A stretch of 64,000 bases of DNA from Mauremys mutica (GCF_020497125.1 NC_059082.1:64434948-64498947), one strand, 5' to 3'. Shown: positions 23,473 through 35,282, counted from the stretch's first letter. The notes: generated from the sequence alone by a model not told the origin. Numbers and translations: made by a program.

Positions 23473-23620
23473 ATGTAGGTGTGCGCGCCGTGCGTGCACG
23501 GCTCTCCGGAACATTTTTACCCTAGCAACTCCGGCGGGCCAGCTGGCGCCCCCTGGAGTGGCGCCGCCATAGCGCCCCTTATATACCTCAGCCGGCCCGT
23601 CCGCTCCTCAGTTCCTTCTT
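23473..23620. repeat. DIRS copy 1 left inverted terminal repeat
   Basis: 148 bases from atgtaggtgtgcgcgcc to gttccttctt, the inverted counterpart of 29445-29592. Includes ccttatatacctcagcc. Confidence 0.9.
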
Positions 23621-23657
23621 GCCGGCTATTCCGACAGTGGGGAAGGAGGGCGGGTCT

Positions 23658-23759
23658 GGAATGGATAGGAGCAACACATCTCGAAGAACACCAGTTACTA
23701 CAGGTGAGTAACCGTCTTTTCTTCTTCGAGTGATTGCTCCTATGCATTCCATGTAGGTG
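23658..23759. repeat. DIRS copy 1 internal complementary region
   Basis: Two joined halves. 23658-23720 is the exact reverse complement of the left arm (23410-23472). 23721-23759 is the reverse complement, with one mismatch, of the right end (29584-29622). The halves meet at ccgtcttttcttcttcgag, which therefore spells the joined ends of the element. This is the diagnostic DIRS feature. Confidence 0.92.
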
Positions 23760-23774
23760 ATTCCCAAGCCTTAC

Positions 23775-25050
23775 CTAGGCGGTGGGGTCGGAATGAGATG
23801 TGGCGGAGTGTAGCACCGCAGAGCCGAAGGCTGTGTCGTCTCGAGACTGCTGTACCAACGCATAATGGGAAGCGAAGGTGTGGACGGAAGACCAGGTGGC
23901 CGCTCTACAAATGTCCTGGATGGGAACGTGGGCCAGGAAGGCGGCTGACGAGGCGTACGCCCTCGTCGAGTGTGCAGTGAGATGGCACGGGGGGACGCGA
24001 GCAAGCTCGTAGCACTCCCTAATGCAGGATGTCACCCAGGCTGAAATCCGTTGAGAGGAAACAGGGTCGCCTTTCATGCGCTCCGCCATTGCGACAAAGA
24101 GCTGGGAGGAACGCCGGAAGGACTTAGTCCGGTCGATGTAAAAGGCGAGGGCCCTACGGACGTCCAGGGTGTGGAGCTGCTGCTCACGAGGTGAGGCGTG
24201 CGGCTTTGGAAAGAAGACCGGGAGGAAGATCTCCTGATTAAGGTGAAAGGCCGACACCACCTTTGGGAGGAAGGCCGGATGAGGTCGAAGCTGCACTTTG
24301 TCCCCGTGGAAGACGGTATACGGGGGACCCGCCGTAAGGGCGCGGAGTTCGGAGACTCGTCTGGCGGATGTGATTGCCACGAGGAAGGCCGTCTTCCAGG
24401 TGAGATGGAGCAGAGAGCACGTGGCCAGGGGTTCGAAGGGCGGGCGCATCAGCCGGGTGAGAACCAGGTTCAGATCCCACGTTGGAGCAGGCGGACGCAC
24501 TTGCAGGTAGAGGCGGTCCAACCCCTTGAGGAAGCGGGCAACCATGGGGTTGGAAAACACGGAGCGACCCTCTACAGCGGGCCGAAAGGCCGAAAGTGCC
24601 GCCAGGTGTACCCTCAGGGACGAGATCGCGAGACCTTGGCCTTTCAGGTACCAGAGGTAGTCGAGGACCGTCTGGATAGGGGTCGAGAAGGGGTTAAGAC
24701 CTCGCTGATCGCACCAAAGGGCAAAGCGTTTCCACTTCGCGAGGTAGGTAGAGCGTGTGGAGGGTTTTCTGCTTTCAAGCAGAACTTGCTGCACCGCCGC
24801 GGAACAGCTCCTCTCTGCCGCGGTCAACCACTCAGGAACCAGGCTGTAAGATGCAGCGACTGCAGGTTCGGGTGACAAAGCCTGCCGAGGTCCTGAGAGA
24901 TGAGGTCCGGCCATAACGGTAGGGGAATGGGATCCCGGATCGAGAGCTCGAGGAGCAGGGTATACCAGTGTTGCCTCGGCCAGGCCGGAGCGACGAGTAT
25001 GACGCGGGCCTTGTCCCTCCGCAGCTTGAGCAGTACTCGGTGGACTAGCG
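23775..25050 (-). CDS. DIRS copy 1 tyrosine recombinase (YR)
   Basis: C-terminal part of a frame open from 26699 to 23775. The recombinase begins near EWLTAAERSC and RSTYLAKWKRFALWC (core-binding domain) and continues through the catalytic Arg in AITSARRVSELRAL, the HxxR box in LTAHSTRAYASSAA, and FASHYALVQQ near the end, which supplies the Tyr nucleophile position. It would integrate the circular DNA copy by site-specific recombination. No stop interrupts this part. The 5' limit is uncertain because the frame runs on in the shadow of the RT-RNase H gene; true expression may need reinitiation or frameshifting. Confidence 0.82.
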
Positions 25051-26699
25051 GGAACGGAGGGAACGCGTATAGAAGGGGGCCCGTCCAGGGCATGAGGAAC
25101 GCATCGGAGATGGAGTCCGGAGCCCGACCCTGGTACGAACAGAACCTGTGGCACTTCCGGTTGGTCCTGGAGGCAAACAGGTCTATTTGGGGAAATCCCC
25201 ACCTTTGGAAGATGGTGTGAGCCACATCGGGGCGAAGGGACCACTCGTGGGAGGCGAAGGACCTGCTCAGACGGTCGGCAAGCGTGTTCTGCACTCCTGG
25301 TAGAAAGAACGCTTCGAGGCGAATCGAGTGGGTCACGCACAGGTCCCATAGGAGCATCGCCTCCTTGCACAGCGGGGAGGATCGGGCCCTGCCCTGTTTG
25401 TTCAGATAGAACATGGCCGCCGTGTTGTCCGTGTATACCGCGACACAGCGGTCCCGGAGGTGAGCAAGAAAGGCGAGACAAGCCAAGCGGATCGCTCTCA
25501 ACTCCCGCACGTTGATGTGCAGGGAGAGCTCCTGGGCCGACCAGAGGCCCTGAGTGTGCAGGTCTCCCATGTGAGCCCCCCATCCAAGCGCCGAAGCGTC
25601 TGTGGTCAGGGTGACCGACGGGCGAGGGGGGTGGAACGGAACCCCTGCGCAGACCACCTCCGGATGTAGCCACCAGGTGAGCGTCTGGAGAGGGGGGTTC
25701 GAGACCGTGACCACCATATCTATAGGGTCGCGGTGAGGGCGGTACACCGACGTCAGCCACATCTGGAACGGCCGGAGCCTCAGCCTCGCGTGCGCGGTCA
25801 CAAAGGTGCACGCGGCCATGTGTCACAGCAAGCGGAGGCAGGACCGCACCGTCGTGGACGGGAAGGCTTGTAAGCTGCGAATGAGCGAGACCATCGTCTC
25901 GTGTCGAGAATGCGGGAGGCAGGCCCTGGCGAGGTTGGAGTCGAGGACCGCTCCTATGAACTCCAATCGCTGTGGTGGACGCAATTGGGACTTCTCGGTA
26001 TTGACTAGGAGGCCGAGAGACCGGAACAGGTGCAGAATCTCTGAGACCTGAGCTGACACCAGCGCTTGAGAGCGTCCACGGATCAGCCAGTCGTCGAGAT
26101 ATGGGTATACGTGGATTCTGCGACGACGGAGAGCTGCGGCTACGACCGCCATGCACTTGGTGAACACCCTCGGGGCAGTGGAGAGGCCGAAGGGTAACAC
26201 CGCAAACTGGTAGTGGGTCTCCTTGACCGTGAACCGCAGGAAGCGTCTGTGGGGGGGGGTAAATTGCCACATGAAAGTAAGCGTCCTTCATGTCGAGGGC
26301 GGCAAACCAGTCTCCCGGATCCAAGGAAGGGATAATGGTGCCCAAGGTCACCATCCGAAACTTGAGCTTGCAGAGGTATCTGTTCAGCTCCCGGAGGTCT
26401 AAGATGGGACGAAGGCCTCCTTTCGCCTTGGGAATGAGGAAATATCTGGAGTAGAAACCCCTGCCCCGCCTGCAGGGAGGCACCTCCTCGATAGCACCCA
26501 CGCTCAACAGAGACTGGACCTCCTGTAAGAGGACTTGCTCGTGAGAGGGGTCCCTGAAGAGGTACGGGGACGGTGGTTGGGAGGGAGGGGGCGAAATAAA
26601 CTGTAGGCGGTAGCCGTGCTGGACGGTGCTGAGGACCCAGCTGTCCGATGTTATAGCCGACCACGCCGGAAGGAAGCGGGAAAGGCGACTGGAAAACAA
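24824..26699 (-). pseudogene. DIRS copy 1 RT-RNase H, frameshifted and with internal stop
   Basis: The reverse transcriptase N-terminal half (LRPILDLRELNRYLCKLKF, DWFAALDMKDAYFHVAIYPP) lies in the frame open from 26699. At the run of nine G at 26251-26259 the frame changes (copy 2 has eight). RT then continues in another frame with AVLPFGLSTAPRVFTKCM and the active-site box VYPYLDDWL. A TGA at 25823-25825 interrupts it (copy 2 has a Gly codon there). The frame resumes with RNase H (TTDASALGWGAH, NVRELRAI, VYTDNTAAMF, TLADRLSRSF) and the DIRS C-terminal block (DLFASR, LYAFPPFPLVHRVLLKLR). The ending overlaps the recombinase frame. Confidence 0.88.
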
Positions 26700-26748
26700 A
26701 AGGAATGGATCCTGGGGGGAGAGTGATGGGCCGTCCTCGGGCGTCCCA

Positions 26749-29254
26749 TCAAAAGGCCGGCTTCTGAGCTTGCGGGGCCTTGGACGAGCTCTGCGCCTGG
26801 TTGCGCCGCCCCTCCGACGGTCTACGGCGGAAGGGGGCCATCCGGCGGTTGTTAAACGGCCGAGCCCTGGCCTGGTTGAAGGGTCGGTAGGGCTGCTGAC
26901 GGAATGACCGTCTCTGCGTGGCCGGCGTGTGCATACCTAGGGTCCGTATCGCAACCCTCCCATCCTTTAGGGACTGAATTCTGGCATCTGTTTTCTCAGA
27001 AAACAGTCCCTGCGTGTCAAAAGGGAGGTCCTGGAGGGTGTACTGGACCTCAGGTGGGAGGGTGGAAGACTGTAGCCACGCGATGCGGCGCATCGTCACC
27101 CCGGATGCTACCGTCCGAGCCCCTGAGTCTGCTGCGTCCACGGCCGCTTTTATCAGGGTTCTGGAGGCTAACTTGCCCTCCTCGAGGAGCGCCGAGAATT
27201 CGGGGCGGGAGTCCTGAGGGGTTAGCTCCGTAAATTTTGCGAGGCACCCCAAGACGTTGAAGGTATATCTGGATAGCAGGGCCATCTGGTTGGCGATGCG
27301 GAGTTGGAGACCTCCTGCCGAATAGATTTTACGCCCTAACAAGTCCATGCGCCGGGCGTCCTTGGACTTCGGCGCAGCGGCAGGTTGTCCGTGCCGCTCG
27401 CGGTCATTGACCGATTGGACCACCAGCGAGTCCGGGGTGGGGTGGACATACAAGTATTCGTAGCCCTGGGGCGGGACGGAATACTTCCTTTCGACGCCTC
27501 GCGCCGTGGGGGCGACAGAGGAAGGCGACTGCCAGATAGTGGCACTGTTCTTTTGAATGGTGCGAATGAACGGGAGCGCCACTCTGACAGGGGCGTCATC
27601 TCCCACAACGTCCGTAATCGGGTCCTCGACTTCTTGCACCTCCTCTATGGGCAAATTAATGGCCTTTGCCACCCTTCTGAGAAGGTCCTGGTGTGCCCTG
27701 AGGTCAATGGGCGGGGGCCCTGATGGCGAGGCCCCTGCGACCGCCTCATCTGGAGAGGACGACGAGGAGTGGCCCGGCAGCACCTCCTCCTGTTGGTGCT
27801 CCCCCACCTGGCGATCTGGTGGCAGCGAGTCCTGGCCCAAAGGTGGGCCGTGGGCGGCGGCTTGCGTCGGTGGGGACGGGGGGGGCTCTACTGACGGTGG
27901 CCACCGGTACCGACGGTGCCGAGCCCGGCTGCCTGGGTGGCAGGGGAGGCCCCTGTTCATATTGCGCCCAGGGTACCCAATGTCCCCAATACTGGGGTCC
28001 ATGATCCGGCGGAATGGAACCGGCTCCGAAATCCACCGCACTGCCTTGGGGTGAGGCTACGGAGGGTTCCCTTGAGGGCCAGGGTGGGGCCATGGCGGTG
28101 CCTGGGCGGGCATCCAGCGCCGGTGCGAGATGACCCTCCGGTGCCGGGGGTCGGTGCCGGGCGTCTCGGGGGTCCAGTGGCGAGCGGGATCTGTGCTGCG
28201 CATGGTGCCGGGAGCCGGATCTCCGGTACCGGGAGCCAGATCTGCGGCGTCGGGAGCTGGATCTCCGGTGCCGAGAAGGAGAGCGGCGGCGGCGGGAGCT
28301 CGACCGGCGACGCCGGGAGCTCGACCGAGATCCGCGGCGCCTTGAGCGGCTGCGCAAGTCTCTATGTCCGCGGTGCCTGGACGCGGACCTGCTGCGGTGC
28401 CGGTGACTTCGGGACCGGGACCTGGAGCGCCGCCGGGAGTACGACCGGCCCCGCGATGGAGAGCGGTGCCGGGACTGCGACCGGTGCCGGGACGCTGAGC
28501 GGCGTCGCGATGGCGATCTCCGGCGGGATGGGGAGCGGTGCCTCGGTGACCGTCTCCAGGAGATGGACCGGGATCGAGTCCGGATCCTGGAGCCGCGGTC
28601 GCCCGGGGATGATGGGCGCACCATCGCTGGCTTGCCGAGGGACTTGAATGTCCGCACCGGTGGTGCCGGCGGCTGATATGACGGGGCCGTCGCCTCGATC
28701 AGTTCTCTCGCCGTCGCGAACGCCTCCGGCGTCGACGGGATCCTCAGCTCCTCCTCGGTGGGCACCGGGGAGCTGGGCGGAGCCGGACTCGACGGGCCTT
28801 GCGGCGCCGGAGTCAACGGCGCGGTGCACTTCGCGTGCACTGCCTCAGCCTGCACCGTTTTCGTCGGAGGCGGCTGGGCTAACGGCTTCTGCTGGTGTTT
28901 AGCGGCGGCCGTCTTCGGCGCCTTGTGCTTCCTCCCCGGGGAGAGGGAGCGGTGCCGGGTCTTTGGTGCCGGCTCGGTGCCGGAGTGGCCCGGTGCCCCC
29001 GGAGCGCTGCTCGTCGAGGCGGTTTTCGGTGCCGCTGGAGCTGGCGCCGGAGGTTGGAGCGCAGACTCCATCAGTAAGTGCTTCAAGCGAGAGTCTCTCT
29101 CTTTCCTCGTACGAGGCTTAAAGGCTATGCAAATAGAGCACTTATCTGGCCGATGCGACTCTCCGAGGCAGCGAAGGCAAGAGTCGTGCGGGTCGCTAAC
29201 CGGCATGGGCCGCTGGCAAGCCGCACAGGGCTTGAAACCCGGTGCCCCGGGCAT
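26749..29254 (-). pseudogene. DIRS copy 1 gag-like ORF1, frameshifted
   Basis: Starts at ATG 29254 with a Cys/His cluster (CAACQRPMPVSDPHDSCLRC, then H, then CSIC), followed by a Lys/Arg-rich helix. Next come a Pro/Ala-rich linker and a long Arg/Ser-dipeptide domain (about 28180-28620). One extra G in the run near 27877-27884 shifts the frame relative to copy 2. The 3' part, open from 28041 to 26749, carries the conserved C-terminal half (RRVAKAINLPIEEVQEVEDP, RRMDLLGRKIYSAGG, LQLRIANQMALLSRYTFN). It would package element RNA; the exact role of DIRS gag is poorly known. Confidence 0.85.
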
Positions 29255-29444
29255 AAGCCCGCACCGGGGCGGAAGAAGAGGGGTAAGCCCTCTAATTCCC
29301 TAACTGTTAACACTATACACTATATATATACAACTATAACAAGAACTCAACTAACTAGTAACACTATGCTAAAACTATGGAGAAACACTAGGGTTGTGGA
29401 GGTAAGGGAGCACTCCACTGTTCCAACTGGCCGTCACGGGCGGG

Positions 29445-29592
29445 AAGAAGGAACTGAGGAGCGGACGGGCCGGCTGAGGTATATAAGGGGCGCTATGGCG
29501 GCGCCACTCCAGGGGGCGCCAGCCGGCCCGCCGGAGTTGCTAGGGTAAAAATGTTCCGGAGAGTCGTGCACGCGCGGCGCGCACACCTACAT
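29445..29592. repeat. DIRS copy 1 right inverted terminal repeat
   Basis: 148 bases, inverted match of 23473-23620, from aagaaggaactgaggagcgg to cgcacacctacat. It is followed by a 30-base right outer arm (29593-29622) ending gaagaag, which pairs with the second half of the internal complementary region. On the sense strand it holds the likely promoter region (ccttatatacc). Confidence 0.88.
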
Positions 29593-29622
29593 GAAATGCA
29601 TAGGAGCAATCACTCGAAGAAG

Positions 29623-30030
29623 AATTACAAGTTATTAAAAATATAGCTAACAACTTTTAATCTTATCAATAGCAATCCCCCAATTGTAAAGTATAGATCA
29701 GTATGTGTATATTATCCTCCCCCTTAATCTATTACAAGGGGGATTTTAGAGGGCACAGTATGATTCTTTAATGTCAACATTTCTTATGTTCTGCAAACGC
29801 AAATGTGTCAGGAGAATTTTATTTTATTCAAAGTCCAAACAGTTTGTTCTTGTGTATGGTCAAATCCGTGTTTTTCCTGTTACAAATTTTTGGGTGCACT
29901 GGTTTTTGGGACTTGGTTTTTAGTTAATTTTAATATTACCTCAACAGCTGAACGGTTGTTTAATACATTAGAAGAACAAGTAGGCAGAATGTGGTATTTA
30001 TAAAACGTTTTCTTGTTACCCTTTATGCCC
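29623..30030. other. AT-rich spacer, nothing recognised
   Basis: Sequence between DIRS copy 1 and a CR1 remnant. No gene or repeat could be supported. Confidence 0.5.
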
Positions 30031-30034
30031 CTAG

Positions 30035-30580
30035 CTACCTCCTTCATAGAAAGTATGGTAAGAGACCACTCTGGCTTAACCAGGACATATTCAACCGGAA
30101 ACGCAAAAAGTCCTATGAAAAGTGAAAACTAGGTCAAACATGTAAGGACAAGATTAGACAGACTAAGGCAGTGGTCCCCAACCTTCTTCATCTGGCAGGC
30201 ACCAGACAACGAGCCACCAAGGACGGTGGCGGCGGACAAGCATCCGCCGACAAGCAGCAGCATCCAGAGGCGTCACTGCCGAAATGCCGCTGAATTTCAG
30301 TGGCATTTCGGCGGATGTTCTTCCGCCGGCCAGTGTGCGGGCGCACTTAGACGCCATGGGGCCCACTGGCACTGCATTGGGGACCCCTGGGCTAAGGCAC
30401 AAAACAAAATTAGACTGGCTAGGGGTATTAAGGGTAACAAAACGTTTTACAAAAATACTAGAAGCAAATAGAAAACCAAGGACAGGGTATGCCCCTTTAC
30501 ACAATGAAGTGGGAGAGAACAGCAGCAAATAACACAGCCATGGCTGAAGTGTTAAAGCTGCAAGTTGAGGGAATACAAGT
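30035..30580 (+). mobile_element. CR1 LINE coding remnant (split by a hAT MITE)
   Basis: The plus strand on both sides of the 30169-30389 insertion reads as a decayed CR1 ORF2 segment between endonuclease and RT: GIKGNKTFYKNTRSK resembles the KGNKKxFYKYI block, and MAEVLKLQ resembles the following AEVLN segment. Multiple frameshifts. Identification is by remembered CR1 protein wording. Confidence 0.55.
30161..30397. mobile_element. hAT MITE, 221 bp, 8-bp TSD
   Basis: Element 30169-30389 with ends cagtggtccccaacc and ggggacccctg. Flanks GACTAAGG (30161-30168) and GGCTAAGG (30390-30397) differ by one base. It contains an internal inverted pair (ccgaaatgccgctgaattt against ggcatttcggcgg). Inserted into the CR1 remnant. 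Confidence 0.78.
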
Positions 30581-30599
30581 GACCAGTAATATCACATAG

Positions 30600-32560
30600 A
30601 AAAGCTACTTGTGACAGAGGGGACATCATTCATAAATTCCAAAAACTCACAAGCCTTGTTGGTCTTGTGGTTTGAAAGAAATTCTATTATATCTTTTTCA
30701 AGCACACAGAACCCCTCCAACACCTGCCCTCCACACACACTTAACTGGAGAAAATCATTATTCTACAACAGGTCACTGTTATAAGATGTTTCAGCTGAAG
30801 AAAGATGATGTTGCAAGACAGAAATTGAGCATATGTAGATCACTAATTTCATCTCACAATATCCTTTTTATTCCCTCCAAGGACCCATGCACAGGACAGT
30901 CTGGTGAATGATGCAATTAAGTGTATTTAATGAAGGGTGTATCATTGCCAAACAAGAAGCAAAGCCCTTCTCTTTCCCTGTCATGAAGGGACCTCCATTT
31001 GCAACAAGCAAGTTTACTTTCTGCAGATCTAAACTCCCCCCGCCCCCCAAAAAGCCCTTTACTGTTATGTGCACAAAATTCTGTTACTCACACACTCTAG
31101 GACATCCCACCTCTACCCAGTTCCTAGGGCTCAAGGCATAACCCGGTTAATTTAGGCACCCCTTTTCCCAGTTCCTAGGGCTCCAAAAGGCACCCAACTT
31201 TACCCCTTCATGGGCTCCGGGCTCTACTCCTCTGGGCAAATGCCCATTCTCTGTGGTCTCAGGGTTTAATCTATTGGAGGTTTACTGGGTCTTTTACCAG
31301 TGAAAGAGCCTTACACAGTAATATCCTACTTAACCTCTATTTATTAACAATCACCAAAACAGAATGCACATGCTACACATACAGTGCTCACCACTCCCGA
31401 TAAGACAGATGAACCAGTCAGGATCAGGTCATCTGGGGGACTCCAGTTTCTGCACGGTATCGTTGGCAGAGTGTTGAGTTCTGGCAGCTCTGATCTTGGG
31501 GCTGTGTCCTGGAGTTGCTTCCCAAGAACTTTGTATATAGTGAAACTTGAGTCCTGCTTAGCTGTACTGTACCTTAACCAATCATTTTACTAAAATATTA
31601 CTAACCAATCCTAACATAGTTAACAAAATTCTCTGACCAATCATATCCCACCACCTTAATTAATTTATACCTAGGAAAATTATGTAACAGACAAACACTC
31701 AAAGAACCAGACAGATCATACAGACAAACAACAGAGAAGTAGGGACCATAAAGATAAAACAATAAAGAAATGAGGGTTTCATAACCACAACTACTGATAA
31801 GTGATTTCTTGCCAGACAGAATGTGCTCAAACTAAATTTTCTTTAACCATCTTAAGCTCTGTTTATTTATCTGGTGATAGTGGGTGCTATGAGAACAGGA
31901 TCTCCTTCTTAATAGCCTATTACATTGTTTTAATGCAATTGAGAAGCAATGTCAGGATGTGACTTCCTGCTTCTTGGCTACTGACTGCTGCTCTCCTAAT
32001 ATGGCCACAGACAAAGGCCTTACAATATGGTTACAAGAAAAGGCCTTATTCTTACATTACTTTTCAAAAATGCTCTCTCCTGTGGTGTAGGTTTAATAGT
32101 ATTGAGCACAAAGATTCTTCCTTAAAAATTTCACCTTAATAAAATCTAATAGACAGAGATAGCTGGGTAGTATCACTTAAAAATCACGCTTGATTCGTCC
32201 ACAGCAAGAGACATGTATTTGGCATTTTTTAGATCGGAAAGCAGTGCTGACAAACAATCCTCGTAAATTACCTCTAATCTTTACACCTCATGTTTAATTA
32301 AATAGTCTCCACTGAGAAACCAAAACAAGCTGTGTGCCATCAAGGTCAGTAAGAAGTCAGAGGATATTTTTAACTTGTACATCACTGTGACCCTAAGAAC
32401 TCGTCACTGGCAAAGGGTTCATGATGCTTTAACAGCAACTCCTAACAGCTCTGACAAATTCACTACACCTGACACACTGCTTTCAGATTTATCCACAAAG
32501 CATCTAATAAAAGCCTGGGTCACTAATAGTGTTGTGAAATGTGTACACAAATACCATGTA
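30600..32560. other. Non-coding stretch, possible solo LTR (unproven)
   Basis: No gene. The part from about 31050 to 31700 looks like a degraded retroviral LTR read on the minus strand: evenly spaced ccaatcattt, ccaatcctaa and ccaatcatat motifs (ATTGG on the other strand) and aacctctatttattaac. I could not define ends or a target duplication, so this stays a guess. Confidence 0.25.
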
Positions 32561-32576
32561 AGAAGTTGTGTGTGGA

Positions 32577-32600
32577 GGGAGAGAGAGAGAGAGAGAGAAT
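32577..32600. repeat. (GA)n microsatellite
   Basis: A run of gagagagagaga within ggagggagagagagagagaga. Confidence 0.8.
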
Positions 32601-33459
32601 GTGTTTCTAAAGTCTAAATCAGGGCAGGGCTGACAAAAGTTTTTTCCAGACAAAGAATGTACATTCACCTGTCTGCCTTGGTTCACATGTAAATTAAGCA
32701 TTGTAAGCAACACCGTGCAAGCCTGTTTGCATACAAAGTCAACGTAAGGATGTGAAGTCTACAGGGAGTCAGCACACCAGGGAATAAACCACATGAGGGT
32801 CACCTTGACTCTGGGGACAAAAAATGATTTGGGGGACTCTAAGGGAAAGGCAAAAAGACACACCTTTATCCTACACCTCAAGAAGCAATCAGGCAGTGTG
32901 ATTACATTAATGAAAACAGGACTCCAACCAACCTTGGCTGGAAATGCTGCAAGGTGGCTTTGGATGAGAGAAGACTGTTTTAGACTGATAGAGACTAAAC
33001 TTAACTTTAACAGGCTAGCAAGCATGTACTGATTTTGTTTCATAGGCAACTTTTCTGCTTCCATTATCCTTATTTGCTATCTCTAGAATTTTAACCCCTT
33101 GGTTTTCACTCTAATAGAAGTCAGTGTTGTGGAGTTATGCAGGAGCTGATCCTCAGGTGAATCAAACAAACCTGGTGTGTATACTGTACCCCTGGGGGGA
33201 GGAAACCTGGTATTTCTGAGCGTAGCCAGTGACAGGAATGGATCTCAAAGATCTTAGGGACTGGGGTCCACCTACTGTTAACTTGCAAAGCAAAGTGAGG
33301 GCTGGCAAGAACCTGAGGAGATTGTTTGGGTAGCTAACAGGCTGGTGTTCTCAAGGAGCTGACACCCAGTGAAGCACCAGCAAGTCTCTCTCGCTGGAGA
33401 CAGGGGGTAAGAAAGTGACTCTCAGTCCTGGGCACCCCAAGAAAACATCACAAGGATCT

Positions 33460-33640
33460 TCCATGTAAGGATTATAAAGCACTTTGCAAATGTTATTGAA
33501 GCCTCATAGCACCTCTGTGAACTTAAAACAGTATATAATACCCCCATTTTACCCCCACAGAGAAGTTAAGTAACTTTCCAAACTCACACAAGAAGCCAAT
33601 GGCAAAAGCTTGTAATGGAAGCCAGATACCCTGTTGGTTC
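33460..33640 (+). mobile_element. Old MIR-like SINE
   Basis: Reads aaagcactttgcaaatgttattgaagcctcatagcacc, then cccccattttacccccacagagaagttaagtaactttcc and the tail region, the MIR 3' half in plus orientation. The surrounding stretches 32601-33459 and 33641-34294 show nothing else I can support. Confidence 0.6.
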
Positions 33641-34294
33641 CCAGTCGACTAAACCTTTCTTAAATTTCTCCCCATTATACTCAAACCCCATATAACCATT
33701 GGGAACAATTTCCTTTTCAACCCTGTGTGTACTTGTGTCAGACCATGCATATGGCATACAGAACAAAGAATGACCTGTGCCTGTTTAGGCCACCAAATGA
33801 CACAGTTTTTCCGGTCTGCACAATAGCAATCTTATGCAATGTCTGCATCTCTCTTTGAAGCTTTAATGTGCTCAGTAAGTGCTATGAATTATCAGCCTTG
33901 AGTACCATAATATTTACAAGATATGTGGGGACAAGTCACCATATCCAGTGACTCTAGGTTCCACTGTTTTCTTAGCTATTTCAAGCTAGGAGTCTACAAA
34001 CAGCCCCCAAGGCTCACCAAAGTCCAGGATGTCCATGTTGTCATCCATGGCTGATAATTTTTAAAGGAATAGGATTCCTATCAGTGTTGTCTTGCTTAGT
34101 CTCAAAGTCAAAAATATGCCCTTAATCAACCAATTTGTGATAAATTTGTGTTGCAAAGAAATAGAGGCCTAGACCTTACATAATTACAGGTGGTGTATAA
34201 TTTATTTTAAAATATTGTTTATATTGCAGTAGCACCCAAAAGGTGGGAGGTGCTTTCCAAACACAGAGAAAGATAGTCCCTGTTCTGAAGAGTT

Positions 34295-34741
34295 TAAGGG
34301 CAAGTCTACACTTAAAATGCTGCATTAGCGCAGCTGCATCAGTGCAGCTGTGCCACTGTAGCATTTTAATGAAGATGCTCTACACTGATGGGAGACCTGT
34401 CTCCCGTCAGGGTTGTTAATCCACCTCCCCAAGAGGCCGATGTTATCTTGGTGAGAGATTTCAGAGTAGCAGCCGTGTTAGTCTGTATCCGCAAAAAACA
34501 ACAGGAGTACTTGTGGCACCTTAAAGACTAACAAATTTATTTTAGCATGAGCTTTCGTGAGCTAAAGCTCACTTCTTCGGATGCATATGGATTCACTGGT
34601 GAGAGAAGTTCTCCTGCCGACATAGCACTATCTAGGCAGGGGGTTAGCCTAGTATAACTACATTGGTCAGTGCTGTGGATTTTTCATACCCAGAGCAACA
34701 TAGTTATACTGATATAGGTCTGTAGTGTAGGCCAGACCTAA
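34295..34741. mobile_element. PIF/Harbinger-like MITE split by a Penelope fragment
   Basis: Outer element 34298-34738 with ends gggcaagtctacactt and gtagtgtaggccagacc, flanked by TAA at 34295-34297 and 34739-34741. A later 138-bp insertion occupies 34459-34596. Non-coding. Confidence 0.75.
34449..34606 (+). mobile_element. Penelope terminal fragment, 10-bp TSD, nested
   Basis: Insert 34459-34596 starting tttcagagtagcagccgtgttagtctgtat, with gcaccttaaagactaacaaatttatttt and ctttcgtgagctaaagctcacttcttcgg. The same wording appears at 4060-4190. Perfect flanking duplications TGGTGAGAGA lie at 34449-34458 and 34597-34606. Confidence 0.82.
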
Positions 34742-35282
34742 ACAATACACTGGTCAGTGTTGTGTTATGTGTCTGTCTTCTTTTTCTGATCCACAGAACA
34801 TCTGAGTGTGTCACAGCTTATTTGGGGTAATTTGAGATAGGGGCTGTGAACATAAAAATTCTGGAAAAAAAACAACAACTTTTCCGCAGAAGTTTCTAGG
34901 TGGGGATTTTTGCAAAGAGCTAGAGATCTAACTATTGGTGCAATAAAGGTTAAAATGGTCTCAAACTGTTGAGTTTTACCCCAGGTAGATCATGACACCC
35001 ACTAAATCTTTGATCGACCCAAATTGGGAATGATATTTAAGAATATGTTCACTGCTTTGCTTGCTTAGACATGTAGTCTGGAAGATTACAGTATGCATGC
35101 AGCAATAAAGAACAACAACAACAAAATTGAACATTTCTATGCAGCCACTTTATGATTGTCTGAGTAGTTCATGGGAATGTGCCAATACCATTGCCCTTAG
35201 TGAACACATTGCCACTGACATTTCTAGTCCAAACTTTATTGGAAGATAAAGATTTAATAATTCATGTTGCTTCATCCAAGTT
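34742..35282. other. AT-rich spacer, nothing recognised
   Basis: Non-coding sequence up to the retroviral insertion. No feature could be supported. Confidence 0.5.

Larger units (their letters stand above)
23410..29622 (-). mobile_element. DIRS retrotransposon, copy 1 (6.2 kb)
   Basis: A tyrosine-recombinase retrotransposon reading on the minus strand. Order in sense direction: 148-bp inverted terminal repeat, gag-like ORF1, RT-RNase H ORF, overlapping recombinase ORF, internal complementary region, second inverted repeat. There is no evident target duplication, as expected for recombinase-mediated insertion. GC-rich interior against an AT-rich host background. It is about the same length as copy 2. 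It has at least three disabling changes: a gag frameshift, an RT frameshift at a G run, and a TGA within the RT-RNase H frame. It is therefore not autonomous as written. Confidence 0.93.

Noticed and set aside
24198..24875. 225-residue plus-strand frame, and similar plus-strand frames at 26626-28054, 44069-44740 and 45447-46142
   Set aside because: They lie antisense to DIRS RT, recombinase and gag. They arise because the GC-rich minus-strand genes have few stops in other frames; no recognisable domain.
27916..28647. 243-residue plus-strand frame rich in Gly/Ser
   Set aside because: Antisense to the RS-repeat part of DIRS gag; its repeats mirror the RS codons.
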